A stretch of 37,853 nucleotides of DNA from positions 1 through 37,853 of the forward strand of contig NZ_VCKX01000105.1 in NCBI RefSeq assembly GCF_005889725.1, in the 5' to 3' direction. The notes under the pieces are model-generated. The model saw only the letters and a program-made list of their open reading frames with translations, made no database searches and had not been told where the DNA came from. Both the position numbers and the translations under genes were made by a program. Source of the DNA: Nonomuraea zeae. GTDB taxonomy: Bacteria > Actinomycetota > Actinomycetes > Streptosporangiales > Streptosporangiaceae. Positions 10,463 to 18,523 of the stretch are shown here, piece after piece. Positions within the stretch are counted from its first letter, which is position 1. Every line of letters starts with the position of its first letter.

Positions 10463-11742
10463 CCGCACGTTCGGCGTTACGCCGCTACATGCTGGTGAAT
10501 TTCCTGACCTGGCTGCCCGTGGGGCTCATGATGGCCGCGATGGTGCTGCTGATGACCGAGCGGGGGCTCAGCCTGGCGCAGGTCGGGTTGTCGGTGACGG
10601 TGTTCTCGATCGTGACGGTGAGCCTGGAGCTGCCCACGGGCGGGCTGGCCGACGTCGTGGGGCGGCGCGTGGTGCTGGCCGCGTCGGCCGCGTTCACGGT
10701 GGCGGGGCTGGCGCTGATGAGCGTGTCCACCACGTTCTGGATGTTCCTGCTGAGCGGGGCGCTGAAGGGCGTGGCCAGGGCGCTGTCCAGCGGTCCCGCC
10801 ACCTCCTGGTACGTCGACACGCTGCACGGGATCGAAGGCCACGAGGCGGATCTCAAGCCGGGGCTGGCCAGGGGCGGCGCGATGGAGTCCGTGGCCCTGT
10901 GCATCGGCGTGCTGGCGGGCGGCGGCGTGCCGCTCCTGGTGCCGCCCTCGCTGGTGGTCCCGCTGGCCGCGCCGCCCATGCTGGGCGCGCTGGCGGCGGC
11001 CGTGCTGCTGGTCGTGGTGGTGTTCGCGCTGCCGGAGCCGGCGCACGAGCGCCGCTTGCTGGCGAGCGTGCTGCGCGAGGTGCCCGCCACGGTGGCCGCC
11101 GGCGTGCGGCTGGCCGCGGGCGGCGCGATGCTGCGCAGGCTCATGCTCGCCGCCGCCGCGTCCGGCGTGGTGCTGATGACCATCGAGCTCCTCACGCCGG
11201 GCCGGCTCGCCGAGCTGGCGGGCACGGCCGAGCGCGGCAGCCTGGCCTACGCGGTGGTCGCGGCGCTCGGGTTCGCGGGCAGCGCGATCGGCAGCGCGCT
11301 CGCGCCCCGCGCGGCCCGGATCGCGGGCGGCTCGGCCAGGGGCGCGATCGCGGGCACCGCGCTGGCCGCGCTCTCAGTCGGGGCGCTGGCCGCGACGGCC
11401 GGTCTGGGCGGCCTGCCCGGGCTGGCGAGCGCCGGGCTGGCCTACGTCGTGCTCTTCGTCGGCATCGCGGTGACGAGCGTGCTGTGCCTGGAGATGACCC
11501 ACAACGCGGTCACCGCCGCCGAGCGCACCACCGTCACCTCGACGAGCTCGCTGTCCCAGCAGTCCGGCGGGATCGTGGCGAACCTGACGATCGCCTCGCT
11601 GGCCGCCCAGGCGGGCCTTGCCGCCGCCTGGGGCGTCACGGCCGTGGTGCTGCTGTCGTCGGCCCTGCTGTTCCTGCGGATGCCCGCGCCTACAGGCTCC
11701 AGTCCAGCTCGGGCCCGACCGGTACGAGCCGGCTCGGGTTGA
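10459..11742 (+). CDS. MFS transporter, probable drug or metabolite exporter
   Basis: A 427-residue integral membrane protein with about 12 hydrophobic segments and the MFS layout. LVNFLTWLPVGLMMAAMVLL is TM1; PTGGLADVVGRRVVLAAS between TM2 and TM3 is the motif-A loop (GxLaDrxGRrxxl). The central loop (EGHEADLKPGLARGG) is short. It starts with GTG at 10459, inside the stop of the ArsR-type repressor, with GGAAGGAAGA just upstream. The substrate is unknown. The pairing with a dedicated repressor and coupled translation suggests inducible efflux. The last 17 residues are Arg/Ser/Pro-rich and overlap the 3' end of the convergent GST-like gene by 53 bp, so the tail may be a late extension. Confidence 0.9.
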   Translation: MTARSALRRYMLVNFLTWLPVGLMMAAMVLLMTERGLSLAQVGLSVTVFSIVTVSLELPTGGLADVVGRRVVLAASAAFTVAGLALMSVSTTFWMFLLSGALKGVARALSSGPATSWYVDTLHGIEGHEADLKPGLARGGAMESVALCIGVLAGGGVPLLVPPSLVVPLAAPPMLGALAAAVLLVVVVFALPEPAHERRLLASVLREVPATVAAGVRLAAGGAMLRRLMLAAAASGVVLMTIELLTPGRLAELAGTAERGSLAYAVVAALGFAGSAIGSALAPRAARIAGGSARGAIAGTALAALSVGALAATAGLGGLPGLASAGLAYVVLFVGIAVTSVLCLEMTHNAVTAAERTTVTSTSSLSQQSGGIVANLTIASLAAQAGLAAAWGVTAVVLLSSALLFLRMPAPTGSSPARARPVRAGSG

Positions 11743-12535
11743 TGTTGGTCTGGGTGATGTAGTAATGACGCTTGATCTGGTCGAAGTCGGTGGTCTCGCG
11801 GAAGGCCGGGATGGCGTACAACCTGCGCGCGTACGCCCACAGCGCCGGATAGTCGATCAGCCGCCTGATCGAGCACTTGAAGTGCGCGTAGTAGACGGCG
11901 TCGAACCTGGCCAGGGTGGTGTAGAGGCGCACGTCGCTGTCGGTGAGCGTGTCGAAGAGGAAGCCCGACTCGGCCAGCCGCACCTCCAGGAAGTCGAGCG
12001 TGGAGAAGACCCGCGCCACCGCCTCCTCGTACGCCTGCTGGTCGCGGGCGAAGCCCGCCTCGTATACCGCGTTGTTGAGGCCGTGGTAGAGGCGGTCGTT
12101 CATGATGTCGATGTCGGGGCGCAGCCGCTCGGGATAGAGGTTGGGCGAGGTGCCCCATGACGTCTCGAGGTCGAGGGTGATCTGGGGGAAGTCGTTGGTG
12201 ACGATCCGTTTGTCCACGGTGTCCCAGACGCACGGGACGGTGTAGCGGCCCGCGTATCCGGGCTCGGTCGCGTGGTAGAGGTCCGACAGGTACTCCGGCT
12301 CGCCGCCGGGGATCCGCCAGCCCTTCTCGTCGCGGATGGGATCGACGATCGTGACGTCCAGCAGGTCCTCCAGGCCGAGCAGCGCGCGGACGATCAGCAC
12401 GCGATGGGCCCAGGGGCAGGCATAGGAGGCGTAGAGCCGGTAGCGACCGGGCTCGGGAGACCAGAGCCGGTCCGTGAAACGGTTGGGCTGCCGGACGAAG
12501 CGGCCATCGTCGGAGATCTCGCGGCTCAGCTTCAT
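11690..12535 (-). CDS. Glutathionyl-hydroquinone reductase-like (Xi-class GST) protein
   Basis: A 281-residue thioredoxin-fold plus alpha-helical GST protein. The active site reads YASYACPWAHRVLIVRALLG with the catalytic Cys at residue 40, the hallmark CPWAH motif of Xi-class GSTs (YqjG/EcmB/PcpF type). These enzymes reduce glutathionyl-hydroquinones by attacking the mixed thioether with the active-site Cys. The C-terminal helical domain includes LTDSDVRLYTTLARFDAVYY and the Xi-class tail DFDQIKRHYYITQTNINPSR. Actinobacteria use mycothiol instead of glutathione, so the thiol partner here may be mycothiol or another thiol (inference). ATG at 12535; its promoter region is shared with the divergent MBL gene. 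Its 3' end overlaps the MFS gene tail by 53 bp. Confidence 0.92.
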   Translation of the reverse strand: MKLSREISDDGRFVRQPNRFTDRLWSPEPGRYRLYASYACPWAHRVLIVRALLGLEDLLDVTIVDPIRDEKGWRIPGGEPEYLSDLYHATEPGYAGRYTVPCVWDTVDKRIVTNDFPQITLDLETSWGTSPNLYPERLRPDIDIMNDRLYHGLNNAVYEAGFARDQQAYEEAVARVFSTLDFLEVRLAESGFLFDTLTDSDVRLYTTLARFDAVYYAHFKCSIRRLIDYPALWAYARRLYAIPAFRETTDFDQIKRHYYITQTNINPSRLVPVGPELDWSL

Positions 12536-12544
12536 GCCCCTAGT

Positions 12545-12582
12545 AGAACATGATTCGGATCAGAATTTCATTCTGGCACAAT
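12545..12582 (+). promoter_or_regulatory. Two palindromic boxes and a leaderless promoter before the MBL gene
   Basis: AGAAC-ATG-ATTCG (12545-12557) and AGAAT-TTC-ATTCT (12562-12574) are 13-bp palindromes starting 17 bp apart. The second is perfect and extends by one pair (C...G). The same box type occurs at 13723 and 25546. A -10-like CACAAT (12577-12582) ends 7 bases before the ATG at 12590, and no ribosome binding site is seen, so the MBL transcript is probably leaderless with the repressor boxes at the -35 region. The divergent GST-like gene starts at 12535 and may share control. Confidence 0.6.
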
Positions 12583-12589
12583 CTGTGAC

Positions 12590-13654
12590 ATGGCAAAGTT
12601 CGTGGTGACCCCGGCAAACGAGACTCAGCGGGAGGCGTGGATCAGCAAAGCGATCCCCGAAGTCGAGCGGGTGCGCCCGGGTCTGTGGTCCATCCCGGTC
12701 CCGATCCCGATCAATCCCCTCCGGTACGTGCTGGTCTACGCGCTGGAGCTCCCCGACGGCGTCGCGATCATCGATGCCGGCTGGAACACCGACGAGGCCT
12801 ATGACGCGCTCGTCGCCGGGCTCGGCCTGGCCGGCTACGCGATCACCGACGTCAAGGGCGTGCTGGTCACCCACATCCACCCCGACCACTACGGCCTGGC
12901 CGGGCGCATCAGGGAGTCCTCCGGCGCCTGGATCGCGCTGCACCCGGCCGACGCGAGGCTGGTCCGCGAGCGCTACGACGACGACGCCATCGACTCCCTG
13001 GTCGAACGCGAGCGCGCGCTGCTCGTCCGCTGCGGAGTGCCCGCGCTGACGCTCGACGAGCTGGCCGGCGCGTCGATGATGATCCGGCACATGGTCTCGA
13101 TGGCCAAGCCGGACCGGCTGGTCGAGGACGGCGACGACCTCGGGCTGCCCGGCTGGGACCTGCGGGCGCTCTGGACCCCCGGCCACTCGCCCGGCCACCT
13201 CTGCTTCGTCTCGCCCGGCCGCCGCCTGCTGTTCTCCGGCGACCACGTGCTGGCGAAGATCACGCCCATCGTGGCCGTGCATCCCCAGTCGGGGCCGAAC
13301 CCTCTGGCCGACTACCTCGACTCGCTGGCCGCCGTGCGCAAGCTGGAGGTCGACGAGGTGCTGCCCGCGCACGAGTACCGGTTCCTGGAGCTGGCCGAGC
13401 GGGTGGACTATGTGCTGGCCCACCACGATGAGCGCCTGGCCGAGATCGAGCAGGTCGTCGGCACGTCCGGCGGCGTGGCCTGCTGGGACGTCGCGACCCG
13501 GCTGACCTGGTCGCGGCCGTGGGAGACGATCCCGCCGTTCATGCGGCGCTCGGCCAACAACGAGACGCTGGCGCATCTGGCGTGGCTGGAGGCCAAGGGG
13601 CGGGTACGCCGCGTGGTGGGGGAGCCGGACCTCTGGTTCCCCGCGGGCGACTGA
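12590..13654 (+). CDS. MBL-fold metallo-hydrolase
   Basis: A 354-residue metallo-beta-lactamase-fold hydrolase. The metal motif THIHPDH (residues 94-100) supplies the His and Asp ligands of a dinuclear site. A second ligand region, WTPGHSPGHLCFV (about 188-200), is followed by LLFSGDHVLAKI (bridging Asp) and the late His in LPAHEYRF. The C-terminal region (about 275-354) is helical and carries a winged-helix-like ETLAHLAWLEAKGRVRRV segment typical of the MBL_b type seen in lactamase-B2-like proteins. The substrate is unknown; relatives are thioester or lactone hydrolases. No ribosome binding site precedes the ATG, which fits a leaderless message. It lies 98 bp before an SDR gene carrying the same operator type, so they may share a repressor. 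Confidence 0.92.
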   Translation: MAKFVVTPANETQREAWISKAIPEVERVRPGLWSIPVPIPINPLRYVLVYALELPDGVAIIDAGWNTDEAYDALVAGLGLAGYAITDVKGVLVTHIHPDHYGLAGRIRESSGAWIALHPADARLVRERYDDDAIDSLVERERALLVRCGVPALTLDELAGASMMIRHMVSMAKPDRLVEDGDDLGLPGWDLRALWTPGHSPGHLCFVSPGRRLLFSGDHVLAKITPIVAVHPQSGPNPLADYLDSLAAVRKLEVDEVLPAHEYRFLELAERVDYVLAHHDERLAEIEQVVGTSGGVACWDVATRLTWSRPWETIPPFMRRSANNETLAHLAWLEAKGRVRRVVGEPDLWFPAGD

Positions 13655-13722
13655 CCTCATCGGAAGGCCGGCCGGCGTGCGGCTCTGGCGGTGCGGGCGG
13701 GGCGGGTTATCGTACTCGTACT

Positions 13723-13735
13723 AGAATGTTGTTCT
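13723..13735 (+). promoter_or_regulatory. Palindromic box before the SDR gene
   Basis: AGAAT-GTT-GTTCT (13723-13735) is the same 5-3-5 palindrome seen twice before the MBL gene, with one mismatch. It lies 17 bp upstream of the SDR start, overlapping the region where a promoter -10 or transcription start would be expected. Confidence 0.5.
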
Positions 13736-13752
13736 CCTGCGTGGGAGGTTCG

Positions 13753-14625
13753 ATGCTTCGGTTCGATGACAGGGTCGCGATCATCACGGGGGCCGGGCAC
13801 GGCCTCGGCAGATCGCACGCGCTCCTGCTGGCGGAGCGGGGGGCCAAGGTCGTCGTCAACGACCTCGGCGGCGCGCTCGACGGCACCGGCGCCTCCACGG
13901 GGCCCGCCGCCGAGGTGGCCGACCTCATCGTGAAGAACGGCGGCCAGGCCGTCGCCAGCACCGACAACGTCGCCACGCCCGAGGGCGCCAGGGCCATCGT
14001 GCAGGCGGCCGCCGACGCCTTCGGCCGGGTCGACATCGTCGTCAACAACGCCGGCATCCTGCGCGACAAGTCGCTGGGGAAGATGACGGTCGAGGACTTC
14101 GACGGGGTGCTGGCCGTGCACGTGCGCGGCTCGTACCTGGTCAGCCAGGCCGCCTACCCGCTGATGAAGGAGGCGGGCTACGGCCGCATCGTCAACACCT
14201 CCAGCCCGGCCGGCCTGTTCGGCAACTTCGGCCAGGCGAACTACTCCACCGCCAAGATGGGCCTGGTCGGGCTGACCAAGACGCTCGCCATCGAGGGCGC
14301 GCGGTCCGGCATCAGGGCCAACGCCATCGCGCCCATCGCCTGGACCCGGATGACGGAGGCGCTGCTGCCGGCCGAGTTCGAGGCCAAGTTCACGCCGGAG
14401 CGGGTCAGCGCGCTGGTGGCCTACCTCGTGCACGAGTCGTGCGAGGCGACCGGCGAGGTCTTCAGCGTCGGCGGCGGGCGGGTGGCGCGCGTGTTCGTGG
14501 CCGAGGGGCCGGGGTGGAAGGACGACGACCTCTCGCCGGAGTCCATCGCCGGCAACTGGGAGTCGATCATGGCCGAGCAGCCGTACGTCCTCACCGCCGC
14601 CGACTCGATGAAGGCGATGCTCTAG
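13753..14625 (+). CDS. SDR-family dehydrogenase resembling the (3R)-hydroxyacyl-CoA dehydrogenase domain of multifunctional enzyme type 2
   Basis: A 290-residue classical-type SDR. The cofactor loop TGAGHGLG is at residues 12-19 and NDLGGALDGTG at 36-46; the acidic residue after strand 2 favours NAD(H). The NNAG motif is at 98-101, the catalytic Ser near 150-151 and the YSTAK pair Tyr164/Lys168. The NDLGG insertion and length match the 3-hydroxyacyl-CoA dehydrogenase domain of peroxisomal multifunctional enzyme 2 (HSD17B4) and its actinobacterial homologues used in fatty-acid or steroid side-chain beta-oxidation. This supports oxidation of a hydroxyacyl-CoA, but the substrate is inferred. The ATG at 13753 has GGGAGG four bases upstream; an ATG at 13725 would add nine residues but has no binding site and lies inside the operator-like box. 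Confidence 0.9.
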   Translation: MLRFDDRVAIITGAGHGLGRSHALLLAERGAKVVVNDLGGALDGTGASTGPAAEVADLIVKNGGQAVASTDNVATPEGARAIVQAAADAFGRVDIVVNNAGILRDKSLGKMTVEDFDGVLAVHVRGSYLVSQAAYPLMKEAGYGRIVNTSSPAGLFGNFGQANYSTAKMGLVGLTKTLAIEGARSGIRANAIAPIAWTRMTEALLPAEFEAKFTPERVSALVAYLVHESCEATGEVFSVGGGRVARVFVAEGPGWKDDDLSPESIAGNWESIMAEQPYVLTAADSMKAML

Positions 14626-14653
14626 CGGCCTCATGTCCTGAGCCTGGTGATCC

Positions 14654-14692
14654 GGGCCGGTCCTCGCCTGTTCGGCGGGGGCCGGCCCTTTT
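14654..14692 (+). terminator. Strong Rho-independent terminator after the SDR gene
   Basis: The 15-nt arms 14654-14668 and 14674-14688 (GGGCCGGTCCTCGCC and GGCGGGGGCCGGCCC) pair along their full length with two G-T pairs. The loop is TGTTC and TTTT follows at 14689-14692. It isolates the MBL/SDR segment from the sugar module. Confidence 0.9.
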
Positions 14693-14707
14693 CGTATTTC
14701 CCGGGCA

Positions 14708-14736
14708 CCCCAAATGCCGAAATGTCGGGTTTGGGG
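14708..14736. repeat. Second hairpin upstream of the ROK promoter
   Basis: CCCCAAA (14708-14714) and TTTGGGG (14730-14736) pair perfectly. Inside them CCGA (14717-14720) pairs with TCGG (14725-14728) around an AATG loop. There is no T-run. It lies between the terminator and the ROK promoter, so it may be an operator for the ROK protein or part of a bipartite terminator. Confidence 0.4.
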
Positions 14737-14799
14737 GCACGAAGGCGGGCTTTGTTCGATCTTCGGCGGAAGTTGGGCGAGTTTGGTCGATTCTCACTC

Positions 14800-14828
14800 T
14801 TGATTTGCCGCATCGGTGATCTTATTGT
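14800..14828 (+). promoter_or_regulatory. Leaderless promoter of the ROK/ABC sugar operon
   Basis: A -35-like TTGATT (14800-14805), a 17-bp spacer and a -10-like TATTGT (14823-14828) are followed six bases later by the ATG at 14835. No ribosome binding site is present, so transcription probably begins at or next to the ATG. Confidence 0.6.
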
Positions 14829-14834
14829 CTCGGC

Positions 14835-15992
14835 ATGACCCCCCAGTCGGGCTCCGCCGGCGATGTGCTGACGTTGATCAGTGCAGGCTCGGCGACGACC
14901 CGTTCCGATCTCGCGAGGCTCACCGGCCTGGCCAGGTCCACGATCTCCCAGCGGGTCGACGCGCTGATCGAGCGCGGCCTCGTGGAGGAGACCGAGAGCG
15001 GCGAGTCCACCGGCGGGCGGCCACCGCGCCAGCTGCGCCTGCACACCGAGGACCACGCCTTCGCGGGCGTCGACCTCGGCGCCACGCACTGCCGCGTCGC
15101 GCTGATGGACATCTCGGGCAACGTGCTGGCCGAGTGCGAAGACTCGCTGCTCATCGGCGAGGGGCCGGAAAAGGTCCTCGCCCATGTGGACCAGCGGCTC
15201 GACCTGCTGCTCGACCGGGCTGGCCGGCCCCGCGCGGCGCTGCGCGCGATGGGGATCGGGGTCCCGGGGCCGGTCGAGTTCGCCACCGGCCGGCCGAACA
15301 ACCCGCCGATCATGCCGGGCTGGAACGACTATCCGATCCCCGAATACTTCGGGGGCGTGGCGGTGCTCGTCGACAACGACGTCAACGTGATGGCGCTCGG
15401 CGAGCACCGCAACTCCTTCCCCGCCACCAGCCACCTGCTGTTCGTCAAGGTCGGCACGGGCATCGGCTGCGGGATCATGGCCGAGGGCAAGCTGCACAGA
15501 GGCGCGCAGGGCTCGGCGGGCGACATCGGGCACATCCGGGTCAGCGGCCACGAGGACGCCGGCTGCCGGTGCGGCAACAGCGCCTGCCTGGAGGCCGTGG
15601 CCGGCGGGGCCGCGATCGCGCGCCGGCTGACCGAGCTGGGCCTCGCCGCCGAGTCGGGTGCCGACGTCGTGGCGCTCGTACAGGCGGGCAACACGCAGGC
15701 GCTGCGGCTGGTCAGAGAGGCGGGCCGGCTGATCGGCGAGGTGCTGGCCAGCCTGGTCAACTTCTTCAACCCCGAGGTCATCGTCATCGGCGGCGCCCTG
15801 TCGCGGGTGCACGAGCACCTGCTCGCCGGGATCAGGGAGACCGTCTACCGCAGGTCGCTCCCGCTGGCCACGCACCACCTGTCGATCACCCCGAGCCGTA
15901 CGGGGATCAACGCCGCCGCGCTCGGCTCGGGGATCCTCGCCATCGAGCACTACCTGTCACCGGACAACATCAACCGCATCGTCAACGCCTGA
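14835..15992 (+). CDS. ROK-family transcriptional regulator
   Basis: A 385-residue repressor of the NagC/XylR type. The N-terminal winged helix (about 8-58) contains TTRSDLARLTGLARSTISQR and LIERGLVEE. A Gly/Pro-rich wing (STGGRPPRQLRL) leads into the sugar-kinase fold: GVDLGATH (about 78-85, phosphate-binding loop type), GIGVPGPVE, and the zinc-binding GCRCGNSACLEA region with its three Cys. It lies at the head of a CUT2 ABC transporter operon, 24 bp upstream of the ATPase, with GGAAGGA before the latter. ROK repressors typically bind the sugar, or its phosphate, carried by the neighbouring transporter and repress their own operon. The ligand is unknown. Confidence 0.93.
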   Translation: MTPQSGSAGDVLTLISAGSATTRSDLARLTGLARSTISQRVDALIERGLVEETESGESTGGRPPRQLRLHTEDHAFAGVDLGATHCRVALMDISGNVLAECEDSLLIGEGPEKVLAHVDQRLDLLLDRAGRPRAALRAMGIGVPGPVEFATGRPNNPPIMPGWNDYPIPEYFGGVAVLVDNDVNVMALGEHRNSFPATSHLLFVKVGTGIGCGIMAEGKLHRGAQGSAGDIGHIRVSGHEDAGCRCGNSACLEAVAGGAAIARRLTELGLAAESGADVVALVQAGNTQALRLVREAGRLIGEVLASLVNFFNPEVIVIGGALSRVHEHLLAGIRETVYRRSLPLATHHLSITPSRTGINAAALGSGILAIEHYLSPDNINRIVNA

Positions 15993-16016
15993 ACGAACGC
16001 TGGAAGGAACGTCCCG

Positions 16017-17501
16017 ATGCTGGTCATGAAGGGGATCGTCAAGCAGTTCCCCGGCGTGCGCGCGCTGGACGGAGTGGATCTGGACGTACGGGCCGGCGAG
16101 GTGCACTGCCTGCTCGGCCAGAACGGCGCGGGCAAATCCACCCTGATCAAGGTGCTGGCCGGAGTCCACCAGCCGGACGAGGGCACGATCGCGTTCAACG
16201 ACGCGGAAGTGCGCCCCGGCAGCCCGATCGACGCCATCAGGCTCGGCTTCGCCACCATCTACCAGGAGCTGGACCTGGTCGACGGGCTCAGCGTGGCCGA
16301 GAACATCTTCCTCGGCCACGAGCACGCCCGCTTCGGCTTCGTCAGCCGGGTGGCCACCAGGCGCGCCGCCGGCGAGGTGCTCACCAGGCTCGGCCATCCG
16401 GAGATCCGCCCGTCCGCCGAGGTCGGGCGGCTGTCGCCGGCGGCCAAGCAGGTGGTCTCGATGGCGCGGGCGCTCTCGCACGACGCCCGCCTGATCATCA
16501 TGGACGAGCCGTCCGCCGCGCTCGCCCACGACGAGGTCGCGAACCTCTTCCGCATCATCCGCGAGCTCACCGCCCAGGGCGTGGCCGTCGTCTACATCTC
16601 CCACCGCCTGGAGGAGATCCGCGAGATCGGCGACCGGGTCACCGTGCTGAAGGACGGCCGTACGGTCGCCGTCGGCCTGTCCGCGCGCGACACGCCCACC
16701 ACCCAGATCGTCTCGCTCATGACCGGCAGGAACGTCGAGTACGTCTTCCCGCCCAAGGCCGACCGCGCGCCGGGCGAGACGGTGCTGGAGGTCGAGGGCC
16801 TGAGCTCGCCGGGCGTCTTCGCCGACGTGTCGTTCTCCGTGCGGGCGGGCGAGATCGTCGGCCTGGCCGGGCTCGTCGGATCGGGGCGTTCGGAGATCCT
16901 GGAGGCGGTGTACGGCGCGCGCCCCTCCTCGGGCCGCGTCCTGCTCGCCGGCCGGCCCGTCCGCAGAGGCGTCGTCGGCACGGTCAGGCACGGCATGGGC
17001 CTGGCCCCGGAGGAGCGCAAGGCCCAGGCCCTGCTCCTCGACCAGAGCGTCACGTCGAACATCACGCTGGGCAGCCTGCCGGAGTTCGCCAAGTTCGGCT
17101 GGATCGACCGCAAGCGGGAGCGGAGCGAGGCCAGACGGCTGTCGGAGCTGCTGGACATCCGGCCGCCCGACCCCGAACGCCCGATCCGCACCCTGTCGGG
17201 CGGCAACCAGCAGAAGGCCGTGCTCGCCCGCTGGCTGCTCGGCGGGCGCAAGCTGCTCCTGCTCGACGAGCCCACCAGAGGGGTGGACGTCGGCGCCAGG
17301 GCCGAGCTGTACGCGGTGATCCGCGACCTGGCCGAGCGGGGCATCGGGGTGCTGCTCGTCTCCAGCGAGGTGCCGGAGGTGCTCGGCCTGGCCGACCGGG
17401 TGCTGGTGCTGCGCGAGGGGAGCGTCATCCACCAGGGCGACGCGGCGGAGCTGGACGAGCACGGCGTGCTCGACATGATCATGAATGGGAGGGCGGCGTA
17501 A
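16017..17501 (+). CDS. CUT2-type sugar ABC transporter ATP-binding protein (double cassette)
   Basis: A 494-residue protein with two fused ABC cassettes, as in RbsA, XylG and MglA. Cassette 1 has Walker A GQNGAGKST (34-42), a divergent signature LSPAAKQVVSMARAL and Walker B LIIMDEPSAAL. Cassette 2 has the degenerate Walker A GLVGSGRSE usual for this class, the signature LSGGNQQK and Walker B LLLLDEPTRGVDVG. It would energise import of a monosaccharide or polyol. The stop overlaps the permease start (TAATG at 17499-17503), so they are translationally coupled. GGAAGGA lies 8 bases before the ATG at 16017. The exact sugar cannot be read from the ATPase. Confidence 0.95.
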   Translation: MLVMKGIVKQFPGVRALDGVDLDVRAGEVHCLLGQNGAGKSTLIKVLAGVHQPDEGTIAFNDAEVRPGSPIDAIRLGFATIYQELDLVDGLSVAENIFLGHEHARFGFVSRVATRRAAGEVLTRLGHPEIRPSAEVGRLSPAAKQVVSMARALSHDARLIIMDEPSAALAHDEVANLFRIIRELTAQGVAVVYISHRLEEIREIGDRVTVLKDGRTVAVGLSARDTPTTQIVSLMTGRNVEYVFPPKADRAPGETVLEVEGLSSPGVFADVSFSVRAGEIVGLAGLVGSGRSEILEAVYGARPSSGRVLLAGRPVRRGVVGTVRHGMGLAPEERKAQALLLDQSVTSNITLGSLPEFAKFGWIDRKRERSEARRLSELLDIRPPDPERPIRTLSGGNQQKAVLARWLLGGRKLLLLDEPTRGVDVGARAELYAVIRDLAERGIGVLLVSSEVPEVLGLADRVLVLREGSVIHQGDAAELDEHGVLDMIMNGRAA

Positions 17502-18523
17502 TGACCGAGCCCACAAGACACGCGGATCCGCCCGCGGAGGCGGCCGCCACGGGGTCGGCGTCGATACGCAACCTCGGCTCCGGCTTCGGCGAGATGCGGC
17601 ACCTCGGGCTGCTGGGAGCGCTCGCGCTGCTGATCGTCGTCGGCCTGGTCACCAGGCCGGAGAACTTCGCGACCACCTCCAACCTGGTCAGCATCCTGTC
17701 CCTGGCCGCCACGATCGGCGTGATCACGGTCGGGGCCACGTTCGTCATCATCGGCGGCGGCATCGACCTGTCGGTCGGCGCGGTCATGGCGCTGGCCTCG
17801 GTCTGGGCGACGACGCTGGCCACCCAGTCGTACGGGCCGGTGGTGATGGCGATCTGCGCGGTCCTCGTCGGCACGGGGGCCGGGCTGGTCAACGGGCTGC
17901 TGATCGCCTACGGGCGGCTGGTGCCGTTCATCGCCACCCTGGCCATGCTCGTCGCCGCCCGCGGGCTGGCGCAGCGCATGTCCGACCGCAAGACGCAGCT
18001 CATCCAGGCCGAGAACGCCTCGCTCGTGGAGCTGTCGACCACGCGCGTGCTCGGCATTCCGCTGCTGGTCTACATCTTCGCCCTGGTCGTGGTGCTGGGG
18101 TGGGTCGTGCTCAACCGCACGACGTTCGGACGGCGGACGTACGCGGTCGGGGGCAACCCCGAGGCGGCCAGGCTCGCCGGGATAGACGTGCGCAGGCACA
18201 CGATGCTGCTCTACGCGCTCTCGGGGCTCTGCTGCGGCATCGCCGCCATCCTCATCATGGCCCGTACCACGACAGGCTCGTCCACCCACGGCGACCTGTA
18301 CGAGCTCGACGCCATCGCCGCCGTGATCATCGGCGGCACGCTGCTCACCGGGGGCCGGGGCACGATCGTGGGCTCGATCCTGGGTCTGCTGATCTTCACG
18401 CTCATCACGAATCTGTTCATTCTCAACGGGCTCAACACCAGCGACCAGCTGATCGCCAAGGGCCTGATCATCGTCGTCGCCGTCCTTCTCCAGCGGCGGA
18501 ATTTGAAGGAGAGAGCACCATGA
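17501..18523 (+). CDS. CUT2-type sugar ABC transporter permease
   Basis: A 340-residue membrane protein of the BPD_transp_2 (RbsC/XylH) family with about 9-10 hydrophobic segments after a 35-residue polar N-terminus. The family loop IGGGIDLSVGAVMALASVWA is present, as are GRRTYAVGGNPEAARLAGID (the cytoplasmic coupling loop that docks on the ATPase) and LTGGRGTIVGSILGLLIF near the C-terminus. It forms the homodimeric membrane channel. It overlaps the ATPase gene by one base and the binding-protein gene by four (ATGA at 18520-18523), so the three form a tightly coupled transporter cassette. Confidence 0.95.
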   Translation: MTEPTRHADPPAEAAATGSASIRNLGSGFGEMRHLGLLGALALLIVVGLVTRPENFATTSNLVSILSLAATIGVITVGATFVIIGGGIDLSVGAVMALASVWATTLATQSYGPVVMAICAVLVGTGAGLVNGLLIAYGRLVPFIATLAMLVAARGLAQRMSDRKTQLIQAENASLVELSTTRVLGIPLLVYIFALVVVLGWVVLNRTTFGRRTYAVGGNPEAARLAGIDVRRHTMLLYALSGLCCGIAAILIMARTTTGSSTHGDLYELDAIAAVIIGGTLLTGGRGTIVGSILGLLIFTLITNLFILNGLNTSDQLIAKGLIIVVAVLLQRRNLKERAP

